Origin: Chloroflexota bacterium
GTDB lineage: Bacteria > Chloroflexota > Limnocylindria > QHBO01
Direction: 5' to 3'
NCBI GenBank assembly: GCA_040902225.1
Contig: JBBDXT010000004.1
Span: 516,965 to 580,964 of the forward strand
DNA: 64,000 nucleotides
A program made the translations under genes and the position numbers. The notes beneath the pieces were generated by a model. The model was not told the origin of the DNA. It saw only the letters and a program-made list of their open reading frames with translations, and did not search any database. Shown in pieces: positions 1 through 7,635 of this stretch (positions within the stretch are counted from its first letter, which is position 1; every line of letters starts with the position of its first letter).

Positions 1-70
1 TCAGCAGCGCTGCCAGAACCAGGATCTGGCCCCGCTCGCGCTGGTCTTGAGGAGCCGGCCGGTGCGTCAT
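1..70 (-). CDS. TadG-like pilus protein, N-terminal fragment
   Basis: Only the first 23 codons lie in the window; the rest runs off the left edge. The start ATG (70-68) overlaps the TGA of the upstream TadE-like gene in an ATGA junction. The visible peptide has a short charged head followed by RERGQILVLAALL, the hallmark start of TadG / Flp-assembly TadE-G-like proteins, in which a polar head precedes the single N-terminal membrane helix. It follows two TadE-like genes, the usual order in Tad loci. The function (minor pseudopilin or pilus-associated envelope protein) is inferred from this motif and the context only. Confidence 0.7.
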   Translation of the reverse strand, partial: MTHRPAPQDQRERGQILVLAALL

Positions 71-612
71 GGTCGCTTGGGCTCCATTCGCAGTTCGGTT
101 GAGGATGTGAGGCAGAACCCGGGAGATCCGCATGCCGGGGCGATGAACTCGAGCCCCGGTAGGAAGATGGGGACGACGTGGTTCACGCGAACGCGGACGG
201 TCCACACCGTCGTGTTGTCGGACGGCGGGCAGTCGGTCGCAAACGTGCTGTCTTCGGACTGCCAGTCGGCCCCCACACCTTCGGAGCCAACCGCGGCGAT
301 GCTGCTGGCCGTGGACCATGTGCCAGCCGGGTAGTTGACCAGCGAGGTGCCACGGGCGAGCTGATCGGCCGCTGCCGCGAGGGCGGTGCGCGTGGCGGGA
401 GAGTCGCACGGGCTGATCGATTGCGTAACTGCCCATCGGGCAGTGTCGCGCGCGACCTGCGTGATCGCATTCTGGCTCCACAGGATGACGCCGAATTGGA
501 TCAGGCCGCCGATGACGAACAGGAACAGACCGATCACCAACCCGAACTCGACGAGGGCTTGCCCCCGATGCGCGCGAGGTGGTCGCCTGCGTGGTCGGTT
601 CACGCTGATCAT
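67..612 (-). CDS. TadE-like pseudopilin
   Basis: A 181-residue protein with a basic head, the motif GQALVEFGLVIGLFLFVIGG (about residues 18-37) and one N-terminal membrane helix, then an extracytoplasmic domain with several cysteines. This is the TadE-like architecture: a pseudopilin of the Tad/Flp pilus processed by a prepilin peptidase, with the conserved Glu in the hydrophobic segment (EF after GQALV). The start ATG overlaps the stop of the upstream paralogue (ATGA, 609-612), and its own stop overlaps the TadG-like start, so the three are translationally coupled. It is a paralogue of the 609-1193 gene. A generic TadE/TadG assignment is safe; the exact role in the pilus is not. Confidence 0.85.
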   Translation of the reverse strand: MISVNRPRRRPPRAHRGQALVEFGLVIGLFLFVIGGLIQFGVILWSQNAITQVARDTARWAVTQSISPCDSPATRTALAAAADQLARGTSLVNYPAGTWSTASSIAAVGSEGVGADWQSEDSTFATDCPPSDNTTVWTVRVRVNHVVPIFLPGLEFIAPACGSPGFCLTSSTELRMEPKRP

Positions 613-1193
613 GGCGTCGGCCGCGCCTCCATCCGGAACCGCGCCGTGGTCGTAATGGGCAGGTAACAGCCGTTGGTGTCACACGCTCCCAAGCCGGGCA
701 GATAAGCCAGCCCGGGCAGGAAGACCGGGGCCCGATGTGTGAGGCGCACCGTGACGTAGGCTGCCGTGGTGCTGTCCACGGTGGGGCAGGGTTCGCCGTT
801 CTGGTACGACCAGACCACCTCGACCCACTCCGAGTTGGGTGGAGTCGCCGGCATCGGCTCGTTATCGGCGTAGGCGGTGAACGTCAGCGCGTTCCAATCC
901 CCAGCCGCGTATCCCATCAGGCGAGACTGCTGGGCGATCGCGTCGGCCTCCGTGACCGGTTCAGGCGGAGAGGCAGTGGTTGCGCTGAGACATGGGTCGA
1001 ATGCCTGCGTCGCTGCCCAGCGTCCGGTATCGCGGGCCACCTGGATGAGCGAGTGCTTGGTGGCGAAGATGACCCCGTACTGGATAATGCCTCCGACGAG
1101 CATGAGCAGGATCGGAAGCACCAGGGCGAACTCGACCAGGGCCTGGCCGCGCCGCGATCGCGCCTGTCTGTTCCACCTGGGCGTGTGGCTCAC
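609..1193 (-). CDS. TadE-like pseudopilin (first of pair)
   Basis: A 194-residue protein, MSHTPRWNRQ at the start, then RRGQALVEFALVLPILLMLV, the typical TadE N-terminal helix with its conserved Glu. An extracytoplasmic domain with scattered cysteines follows. The frame is open further upstream to 1457, but that extension is low-complexity and Arg-rich. I place the start at GTG 1193 because a GGGGAG ribosome site sits 6 bases before it, and the protein then begins just ahead of the helix as in its paralogue. It forms a coupled unit with the next TadE-like gene and the TadG-like fragment. The matching CpaE/TadZ-like ATPase lies 6 kb away at 7636. Confidence 0.82.
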   Translation of the reverse strand: MSHTPRWNRQARSRRGQALVEFALVLPILLMLVGGIIQYGVIFATKHSLIQVARDTGRWAATQAFDPCLSATTASPPEPVTEADAIAQQSRLMGYAAGDWNALTFTAYADNEPMPATPPNSEWVEVVWSYQNGEPCPTVDSTTAAYVTVRLTHRAPVFLPGLAYLPGLGACDTNGCYLPITTTARFRMEARPTP

Positions 1194-1325
1194 TGTTGCT
1201 CCCCTGGCGTGGACGGGTACCGTCGTACTACAGGACGAATAGGACCATCTACGCCGCGGACGATAATCCTGCGGCCTTGCAAGAGACCTTGCAGCCCGAA
1301 ACTGCGGTGACAATGCGCACCCACC

Positions 1326-1331
1326 TAGACT
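1326..1331 (+). promoter_or_regulatory. -10 element TAGACT, leaderless promoter for NUDIX gene
   Basis: TAGACT ends 6 bases before ATG 1338, so transcription should start at or next to the A of the start codon. There is no convincing ribosome site. No clear -35 is visible. Confidence 0.55.
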
Positions 1332-1337
1332 CGGGAA

Positions 1338-1922
1338 ATGGTCGAGCGCGTGCTGGTGCTGCCCCGTGCTGAGGTCCCCGGCGGGTGTCATTTCACGGGA
1401 GTCCGCGAGACCAGCGATCAGACGATGGCCGTGCTGCAGACCGCGACGGCGACCCACGGTCGCTTCATGGACCGGCCGCTCGCGGAGCAGGATCAGGCCT
1501 TCAAGCAGCTCATCCCGTATGTCGTCATCCGCGACGGAGCGCTCGTGTACCTGATGGAGCGCACCGCGGCGGGGGGCGATTCACGGCTGCACGGCAAGGC
1601 GAGCATCGGGGTCGGCGGCCATCTCAACCCGGTCGACGAGGGAGAAGACCCCCTTGCCGATGGGCTCCGCCGGGAGTGGTCCGAGGAGTTGGTGACCGAC
1701 TGGGAGCCGGAGTTTCGGCTGGTGGGGATGCTCAACGATGATTCGAACCCGGTTGGATCGGTTCATCTGGGAGTCGTCTTCGAGGTCCAGGCCGATGGCC
1801 GCCCGGTCGAGGTGCGCGAGCGCGACAAGCTGACCGGTCGCTTCGCTACAGCGGCTGAGGTTCGCGCTGTGTGGGATCGGATGGAGACCTGGTCCCGCCT
1901 CGTCGCCGAGCACCTCCTCTAA
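1338..1922 (+). CDS. NUDIX-type hydrolase / predicted phosphoesterase
   Basis: A 194-residue protein starting VERVLVLPRAEV, with a NUDIX-like segment GGHLNPVDEGEDPLADGLRR continuing into EWSEEL (about residues 92-117). The spacing differs from the classical box GX5EX7REUXEEXGU, but the RE..EE helix is present. This matches the predicted-phosphoesterase branch of NUDIX proteins, whose members begin with a similar VLVVPR strand, which supports the first ATG. Substrate is unknown; a diphosphate linked to another moiety is expected for the superfamily. It is transcribed away from the Tad genes and is not obviously in an operon with nfeD, which has its own promoter-like element. Confidence 0.75.
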   Translation: MVERVLVLPRAEVPGGCHFTGVRETSDQTMAVLQTATATHGRFMDRPLAEQDQAFKQLIPYVVIRDGALVYLMERTAAGGDSRLHGKASIGVGGHLNPVDEGEDPLADGLRREWSEELVTDWEPEFRLVGMLNDDSNPVGSVHLGVVFEVQADGRPVEVRERDKLTGRFATAAEVRAVWDRMETWSRLVAEHLL

Positions 1923-1947
1923 AAGCGGCCCTTGGGCGGCCCACGCG

Positions 1948-1953
1948 TATACT
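1948..1953 (+). promoter_or_regulatory. -10 element TATACT, leaderless promoter for nfeD
   Basis: TATACT ends 7 bases before ATG 1961. The GGAAGG between them directly abuts the ATG and is too close for a normal ribosome site, so a leaderless or near-leaderless start is likely. Confidence 0.6.
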
Positions 1954-1960
1954 CGGAAGG

Positions 1961-3301
1961 ATGTCTCGGCTGCGGCGCGCCTTCGCGGTCGGCGCCATGC
2001 TCCTTGGTCTCGTCTCGCTGGCGGCAAGCGCTGCCGGAGCCGATGTGGGCGTGCTCAGGCTGCAGCTGACGGGCGTGATCGACCAGGTCAACGCCGCCTA
2101 CATCGAGGAGGGGCTGCAGACCGCAGCCGACTCGGGCGCAGCCGCCGTCATCATCCAGATCGATTCACCCGGCGGCGAGCTGACCAGCATGGATCGCATC
2201 CTGAAGGCGATCCTGGGCAGTGAGGTGCCGGTCATCACCTGGGTCGCACCGGAGGGGGCGCGCGCCGGGAGCGCCGCCACCTTCATCACCCTGGCCGGGG
2301 ACGTGGCGGCCATGGCGCCGCTCACCAACATCGGTGCCGCGTCGGTGATAAGCGGCACTGGCGAGGACCTGCCGGAGACCCTGGGCCGCAAGGTGACCAA
2401 CGACGCCGTGGCGCGCATCACCGAGCTGGCGCGCGACCACGGCCGCAACGCGGCGTGGGCGGAGCGGGCGGTGCGGAACGCGGCCAGCGCCTCGGTCAGC
2501 CAGGCGATCGCCATGAAGCCGCCGATCGTGGACATCCTGGCGGCCGATACCGACGCCCTATTCGCCGAGATCGACAAGGGGACGCGTGCCGACGGCTACG
2601 CCTATACCTTCAACGGCGAACCCTTGCCGAAGCTCTCCGGACTGCCGATCAGCGACGGGACCATGAACATCGGCCAGCAGTTCCTGCACCTCCTGTCCGA
2701 CCCGAACATCGCCTTCATCCTGTTCACCATCGGCTTCTACGGGATCCTGTCGGAGCTGTTCCATCCGAACCTGATCAGCGGCTCGCTGGGAGCGATCGCC
2801 ATCGTGCTGGCCTTCATCGGCTCCAACAGCCTGCCCCTGAACGTAGGCGGCCTGCTGCTGATCCTGATGGGGATCAGCCTCTTCGTGCTGGAACTGCACT
2901 TCACCAGCTACGGCTTCCTGGCGGTGGGTGGAGTGGTCTGCTTCCTGCTGGGCGCCTTCGCCCTGTACACCGGCGTCGACACCGACAACCCGGTCGAGTT
3001 CACGGTCAGCCCGATCCTGATCGTGGGCGCCATCCTGCTCAGCCTCGCGTACTTCTTCGTACTGGTCCGAGGGCTCATCCAGATGCGCGCCAACCGATCC
3101 ACCGCGCTCCCGATCGCAACCCTGGTGGGGGCAGGTGGGACGGCCCAGACCCTCATCGCCCCAACCGGCATCGCCTATGCTGGAGGCGAGGCTTGGTCGG
3201 CTCGCAGCCGGCACGGGGAGATCCAGCCCGGCAACCCGCTGCGCGTGGTCGCGGTCGAGGGGCTGGAACTGATCGTCGAGCCGGAGGAGAAGGATGGCTG
3301 A
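1961..3301 (+). CDS. nfeD: NfeD-family membrane serine protease (ClpP class)
   Basis: A 446-residue protein with a signal peptide (about 1-27), a ClpP/crotonase-fold protease domain (about 30-215), four or five membrane helices (about 235-385) and a C-terminal OB-fold NfeD domain. The serine-lysine dyad of the family is readable: Ser104 in GARAGSAATF and Lys144 in LGRKVTNDAV, and IDSPGG supplies the oxyanion strand. Long-form NfeD proteins act at the membrane with stomatin/SPFH partners and cleave stomatin C-termini in archaeal homologues; an SPFH gene is present downstream at 5761. The open frame reaches back to 1871 inside the NUDIX gene; ATG 1961 is chosen because it starts the signal peptide and follows a TATACT element. 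It overlaps the next gene by 8 bases. Confidence 0.92.
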   Translation: MSRLRRAFAVGAMLLGLVSLAASAAGADVGVLRLQLTGVIDQVNAAYIEEGLQTAADSGAAAVIIQIDSPGGELTSMDRILKAILGSEVPVITWVAPEGARAGSAATFITLAGDVAAMAPLTNIGAASVISGTGEDLPETLGRKVTNDAVARITELARDHGRNAAWAERAVRNAASASVSQAIAMKPPIVDILAADTDALFAEIDKGTRADGYAYTFNGEPLPKLSGLPISDGTMNIGQQFLHLLSDPNIAFILFTIGFYGILSELFHPNLISGSLGAIAIVLAFIGSNSLPLNVGGLLLILMGISLFVLELHFTSYGFLAVGGVVCFLLGAFALYTGVDTDNPVEFTVSPILIVGAILLSLAYFFVLVRGLIQMRANRSTALPIATLVGAGGTAQTLIAPTGIAYAGGEAWSARSRHGEIQPGNPLRVVAVEGLELIVEPEEKDG

Positions 3302-4454
3302 CGCGGTCGTGACTCGATCGGGCGCGGACCGCGGAGCGTCCGAACGGCCGAACGGCGTGGCCGTGGTCGACGGCGCCGGTGGTGCCCTGACCGCCTGGTT
3401 CCTCGACGGCGTCTCGGCCGAGCTGTCGGCGCGCGGCTATCCGGTCCAGCGGGATCGCGAGCGGGATGCCACTGACATCGACCCGGACGTGCGAGTGGTG
3501 CTGAACGCGGTCGAAGCCGACGAGCCGCGCAGCTTCCGGCGCCGATCCAAGGAGATCTTCGTGGTCGGCGTGGCCGAGCTGCCCGACTCACCGGACGACA
3601 TGCTGCGCGCCGGCTACCCACTGCTGGTGCGCTCGCTCTCCAACGTGTTCGTGCCGATCGCGCGGAACGGCGGCGGACCGGAGGCCTACCTGATCACGAT
3701 GGAGCAGGGCTTCCACCGCATCGCCGGCGAGGCCGATGACGAGACCTTCTTCGCGCGCGTGGTCGACCGCATCGTGCCCCTCGCCGAGTCCCGGCTCGTG
3801 ATCGACAACGAGTTTGTTCCCGACCTGCCCCGCGAGCTGTGGCATGGCGACGAGCACACGCAGGCGATTGCGCGCGCCGGGCAGCGGCTCGACGAGCTCG
3901 ACCTGCTGCCCGCCCCGTGGCCGATCGACGAGATGCTGAGCGCCGACGAGTTGCGGCACGTGAAGCGCCTGTTCGGGATCGGCGGCCTGAGCTACGGCAA
4001 CGCCAGCGAGCGCCAATCCGGCGACGACTTCTGGATGAGCGCCAGCGGCGTGGACAAGAGCAGGCTGCGCGAGATCGGACGCGACATCCTGCTGGTGACC
4101 GGCTTCGATGCCGAGCGCGGCGTGATCCGCCTCAGCGTCCCGCCCGCCGTGAAGCCGCGGCGGGTCTCGGTCGACGCGATCGAGCACCTGACCATCTACC
4201 GTGCGCACGTCGAGGTCGGCGCCATCCTGCACGTCCACGGCTGGGTCGCGGGCGCCGTCTCGACCGAGGCCGTCTACCCCTGCGGCACCGAAGAGCTGGC
4301 CCGCGAGGTGGCCGAGCTGGTCCGCGAGGCCCCCGATCCCGGCCACGCCGTGATCGGCCTCAGGAACCACGGCCTGACGATCACCGGCGAGAGCCTGGAC
4401 GAGATCCTGGAGCGGGTTGGGCCGCACATCGTCCGCCAGGTCCCGATGAGCTGA
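3294..4454 (+). CDS. Class II aldolase/adducin protein with unknown N-terminal domain
   Basis: A 386-residue protein. The C-terminal half (about 205-380) is a class II aldolase/adducin domain: SYGNASERQSGDDFWMSAS matches the GN.S.R loop, ILHVHGW gives two metal-ligand histidines and LRNHGLTITG the third. These domains use a divalent metal to cleave or isomerise sugar phosphates or related acids. The first ~200 residues are not a domain I recognise; they look globular and soluble (VVLNAVEADEPRSFRRRSKE, then SNVFVPIARNGG). The start ATG follows GGAGGAGA and overlaps the nfeD stop by 8 bases, and a dehydrogenase gene follows after 8 bases, suggesting a small sugar or polyol pathway. The substrate cannot be predicted. 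Confidence 0.8.
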   Translation: MADAVVTRSGADRGASERPNGVAVVDGAGGALTAWFLDGVSAELSARGYPVQRDRERDATDIDPDVRVVLNAVEADEPRSFRRRSKEIFVVGVAELPDSPDDMLRAGYPLLVRSLSNVFVPIARNGGGPEAYLITMEQGFHRIAGEADDETFFARVVDRIVPLAESRLVIDNEFVPDLPRELWHGDEHTQAIARAGQRLDELDLLPAPWPIDEMLSADELRHVKRLFGIGGLSYGNASERQSGDDFWMSASGVDKSRLREIGRDILLVTGFDAERGVIRLSVPPAVKPRRVSVDAIEHLTIYRAHVEVGAILHVHGWVAGAVSTEAVYPCGTEELAREVAELVREAPDPGHAVIGLRNHGLTITGESLDEILERVGPHIVRQVPMS

Positions 4455-4462
4455 CTGGCGCT

Positions 4463-5728
4463 ATGGAGGGCAGGCCGGCTCGCGGCCTTGGCCTGCGCGT
4501 CGGCGCATCCCGCCTGAACCAGCGGGCGCTGCGGTTGGTCGGTCGACGGCTGCCGGCGTTGACCGGCGGCTGGATGCCATGGCTGGCGCTCTCCCGATAC
4601 CCGATCCCCGCGCCGCCAGGACCCGACTGGGTCCGGATCCGGCCGCTGATGGCCGGGATCTGCGGCAGCGACACCGCGCTCCTCACCGGAAGGGCCAGCC
4701 CCATCCTGTCGCCGTTCGCCTCGTTCCCCGCCATCCTGGGCCACGAGGTGGTGGGGGTGATCGAGGAGGCAGGCAGCGCCGTCGCCCACGAGGTAGGGGA
4801 GCGGGTGGTGGTCGACCCGATCATCTCGTGCTTCGTCCGGGGTCTGGACCCATGTCCCGCCTGCCGCGATGGCCTGCCCGCCCTGTGCCGCCACGCGGCC
4901 GATGGGTCTCTCGCGCCGGGGATGCTGATCGGGTACTGCCGCGACCTGCCCGGGGCCTGGTCGGAGGCAATGCTTGCGCATGCCAGCCAGCTGCACCGGG
5001 TTCCCGACTCGCTGAGCGACGAGACGGCGGTCCTGGTGGAGCCGCTGGCCTGCTCGCTGCACGCGGTCCTGCGCGCTCCGCCGGGGCCGGGCGAGAAGGT
5101 GCTGGTGGTGGGCGGAGGGACGATCGGGCTTGGCGTACTGGTGGCCCTGCGCATGGTAGATCCGAACGCCGATGTCACCGCGGTGGTCCGGCATCCACTC
5201 CAGGTCAGCCTGGCAGAGCGCCTGGGCGCGAGCCGCGTGGTGCTCGATCTCGGTGGCGGCGGGCCGCAGCGGGCGGCAGTGGAGGTCACCGGCGCACGCG
5301 CCCATCGGCCGATCGTCGGCGACCAGGTCTTCACGGGCGGCTTCGACCTTGTCTTCGATGGGGTCGGCAGCCGTGCCAGCGTGGACGCCGGCCTGCGGGT
5401 CGTGGCGCCCCGCGGTCGGTTCGTCCTGCTCGGCACCGCCGGGGAACTCGAGCACCTCGACCTCACGCTCGCCTGGGCGCGCGAGCTGCGGGTCATCGGC
5501 AGCTATGTCTACGGCCGGGAAGCCTCCCTGCCGGGGGCGCCGCACACCTTCGAATACCTGCTCGGCCGGCTGGCCGAACCGGGCGCGCCACCGGTCGCGG
5601 AGCTGGTCACGCATCGGTTCGGGCTCGACCGCTGGAGGCAAGCGCTGGCGGTTGCCACCGGACGCGGCCGACACGCATCGGTCAAGGTGGTCTTCGATCA
5701 TGCAACGGCCTATGCTGCCCGCGACTGA
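4463..5728 (+). CDS. Zinc-dependent medium-chain alcohol dehydrogenase
   Basis: A 421-residue MDR-family oxidoreductase. Catalytic zinc ligands are visible: Cys67 in GICGSD, and His94-Glu95 in LGHEVVGVIEEAG. A cysteine cluster (Cys123, 131, 134, 142) corresponds to the structural zinc lobe, though its spacing differs from the usual C-x2-C-x2-C-x7-C. The dinucleotide-binding loop VLVVGGGTIGLGV lies at about 213-225. It resembles sorbitol and threonine dehydrogenases. An N-terminal extension of about 40 residues precedes the GroES-like fold. The frame is open far upstream across the aldolase gene; ATG 4463 is the first start after the aldolase stop. Pairing with an aldolase suggests a shared catabolic or modification step. 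Confidence 0.85.
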   Translation: MEGRPARGLGLRVGASRLNQRALRLVGRRLPALTGGWMPWLALSRYPIPAPPGPDWVRIRPLMAGICGSDTALLTGRASPILSPFASFPAILGHEVVGVIEEAGSAVAHEVGERVVVDPIISCFVRGLDPCPACRDGLPALCRHAADGSLAPGMLIGYCRDLPGAWSEAMLAHASQLHRVPDSLSDETAVLVEPLACSLHAVLRAPPGPGEKVLVVGGGTIGLGVLVALRMVDPNADVTAVVRHPLQVSLAERLGASRVVLDLGGGGPQRAAVEVTGARAHRPIVGDQVFTGGFDLVFDGVGSRASVDAGLRVVAPRGRFVLLGTAGELEHLDLTLAWARELRVIGSYVYGREASLPGAPHTFEYLLGRLAEPGAPPVAELVTHRFGLDRWRQALAVATGRGRHASVKVVFDHATAYAARD

Positions 5729-5760
5729 ACGCTGCGCCGCTCGAGAAGGGAAGCTTCTGG

Positions 5761-6657
5761 ATGCCTGACAATCTGGTTGGCCTGGTGATCCTGCTGATCG
5801 GCCTGGCAATCCTCATCGCCCTGCTGACCACCATTGTCAACATCGTCCGCGAATACGAACGGCTGGTCGTCTTCTTCCTGGGAAGGCTGCAGGGCGGGCG
5901 CGGTCCGGGGCTGGTGCTCCTCATCCCGTTCATCCAGCAGGCGGTCAAGGTCGACCTGCGGGAGCGGTTCCTGGAGGTGCCGCAGCAGACCTGCATCACC
6001 AAGGACAACGCCCCGATCAGCATCGACTTCCTCGTCTACTCCAAGGTCTTCGACCCGGTCGAGACGGTGACCGCGGTGGTCGACTTCACCGGCGCTTCGC
6101 AGGCGCTGGCGGCGACCACCCTGCGCGCTGTGATCGGCGACATCCCGCTGGATGACGTGCTGGCCAAGCGCGAGGAGATCAACAACGTCCTGCGCTCCAA
6201 GCTCGACGAGGTGACGCACCGCTGGGGCGTCAAGATCACGAACGTCGAGATTCGCGAGATCGTGCCGCCGCGTGACATCCAGGATGCGATGAACCGCCAG
6301 ATGAGCGCCGAGCGCAACCGGCGCGCCAACATCACCGAGTCGGAGGGGACCCGGCAGGCCACGATCAACGTGGCCGAGGGCGACAAGCAGAGCGCCATCC
6401 TGCGTGCCGAGGGCGAGCGGCAGGCCCAGGTCCTGCGGGCCGAGGGCTTCAGCAACGCGCTCAAGACGATCTTCGCCGCCGCCAAGGGGGTTGACGACAA
6501 GACGATGACCCTCCAGTACCTCGAGGCGCTCAAGGCGCTCGCCGCCGGCGCGTCCACCAAGTGGATCGTGCCGATGGAGCTGGCCGAGCTGACGCGGCCG
6601 CTGGCCGGGGTGATGCGGGCTGCGCGCGAGGCCGGCGAGCCACCCGCCAAGACCTGA
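5761..6657 (+). CDS. SPFH/Band 7 stomatin-like protein (slipin)
   Basis: A 298-residue protein with one N-terminal membrane helix (about 5-28), then a Band 7 domain with the slipin pattern REYERLVVFFLGRLQGGRGP, VDLRE and NVEIREIVPP. A long charged coiled coil with repeated AEG.rQA units follows (about 190-240). SPFH proteins oligomerise into membrane microdomains and typically partner NfeD proteases; nfeD is two genes upstream, with the aldolase and dehydrogenase between them. The upstream open frame is a shadow; ATG 5761 gives the canonical N-terminal helix, with a weak AAGGGA ribosome site. It is probably the last member of the nfeD operon, or is read on into the hydrolase gene. Confidence 0.92.
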   Translation: MPDNLVGLVILLIGLAILIALLTTIVNIVREYERLVVFFLGRLQGGRGPGLVLLIPFIQQAVKVDLRERFLEVPQQTCITKDNAPISIDFLVYSKVFDPVETVTAVVDFTGASQALAATTLRAVIGDIPLDDVLAKREEINNVLRSKLDEVTHRWGVKITNVEIREIVPPRDIQDAMNRQMSAERNRRANITESEGTRQATINVAEGDKQSAILRAEGERQAQVLRAEGFSNALKTIFAAAKGVDDKTMTLQYLEALKALAAGASTKWIVPMELAELTRPLAGVMRAAREAGEPPAKT

Positions 6658-6674
6658 GCGACCCGGCGAAGGGC

Positions 6675-7601
6675 ATGGCAACGCCTCCGGGCCGACGGCG
6701 CGGGCTGATCGCCTGGCTGGGTCGGGTCGTGGCCGCCGTCACCTTCGGCTATCTCGGCTACCTGACGGTGGAGGGGTCGCGACGCATCGTCAGCCCCGGC
6801 CGCCGCCCATTCGTGCCGGAGGAGGGCGATCCCGCCACACCCGCCGACATCGGCCTCGCCTACGAGGACGTTCGCTTCACGAGCGATGACGGGGTGACGC
6901 TCTCCGGCTGGCTGATCCCCGCCGGCCGCGAGACGCGTGCGGCGGTGGTCCTGCTGCACGGCTTCTCCGGGCATCGGTTGCCGTGGCTGGCCGGTTTCGT
7001 GCCGTGGCTGCAACGGCGCTACCACGTCCTGCCGTTCGACTTCCGCGGCCACGGTGGCAGCGACGACTCTCTCATCTCGCTTGGCACGCTCGAGCAGCGC
7101 GACGTGGCCGCGGCGGTGCACTTCCTGGCCGGTCGCGGGCTCGGGCCCATCGCGCTGATGGGGAACAGCATGGGCGGCTCGGTGGCGCTCATGGCTGCGC
7201 CCGACCTGCCGGTGGCTGCTGTCGTCGCCGATGCGGCCTATGCGGACCTGCGCAACCCGATCGCAAACCGCATGCGGGAGGCTGGCTATCCGCTTGCGCG
7301 GCTGGGGGCAGGGCTCGCGCTGGCGGCAGCGAGCCTGCGAGCACGCGTCTGGCTGCGCTCGCCGATGAACCGTGTGGCACAGATCGCGCCGCGTGGACTG
7401 TTGCTGATCTCCCCCGGCGAGGATCGGCTGGTGAGTCCGCACCAGTCTCAGCGCATGTTCCGGGCTGCGGGCGAGCCGAAGGAGCTGTTCGTGGTCCCCG
7501 GAGCCGCCCATTCAGAGGCGCATTCGACCGCCCCGGAGGCGTACGAGCGCCGCGTCCTGGACTTCCTGGCCCGGCACCTGGACGGGGAAGCGCCCGTATA
7601 A
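6675..7601 (+). CDS. Alpha/beta hydrolase, membrane-anchored
   Basis: A 308-residue alpha/beta hydrolase with an N-terminal hydrophobic segment (about 16-32) that probably anchors it. The motifs are VLLHGFSGH (oxyanion strand), the nucleophile elbow GNSMGG (Ser catalytic), SPGEDRLV (acid) and GAAHSEA (His). This is the family of BAAT/Bem46-like serine esterases and peptidases; the substrate is unknown. The open frame continues upstream inside the SPFH gene; ATG 6675 is the first start after it and has AAGGGC near it. The final codons (GTATAA) overlap the TATAAT element of the next gene. Confidence 0.85.
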   Translation: MATPPGRRRGLIAWLGRVVAAVTFGYLGYLTVEGSRRIVSPGRRPFVPEEGDPATPADIGLAYEDVRFTSDDGVTLSGWLIPAGRETRAAVVLLHGFSGHRLPWLAGFVPWLQRRYHVLPFDFRGHGGSDDSLISLGTLEQRDVAAAVHFLAGRGLGPIALMGNSMGGSVALMAAPDLPVAAVVADAAYADLRNPIANRMREAGYPLARLGAGLALAAASLRARVWLRSPMNRVAQIAPRGLLLISPGEDRLVSPHQSQRMFRAAGEPKELFVVPGAAHSEAHSTAPEAYERRVLDFLARHLDGEAPV

Positions 7602-7602
7602 T
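7597..7602 (+). promoter_or_regulatory. -10 element TATAAT for the receiver-CpaE gene
   Basis: A consensus TATAAT that overlaps the TAA stop of the hydrolase gene. It leaves a leader of about 27 bases containing GGGGAG at 7626-7631 before ATG 7636, so this is an ordinary leadered promoter rather than a leaderless one. It implies that the CpaE gene is transcribed independently. Confidence 0.5.
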
Positions 7603-7635
7603 CGCCCGGACCTCCATTCCGCCTCGGGGAGCTGC

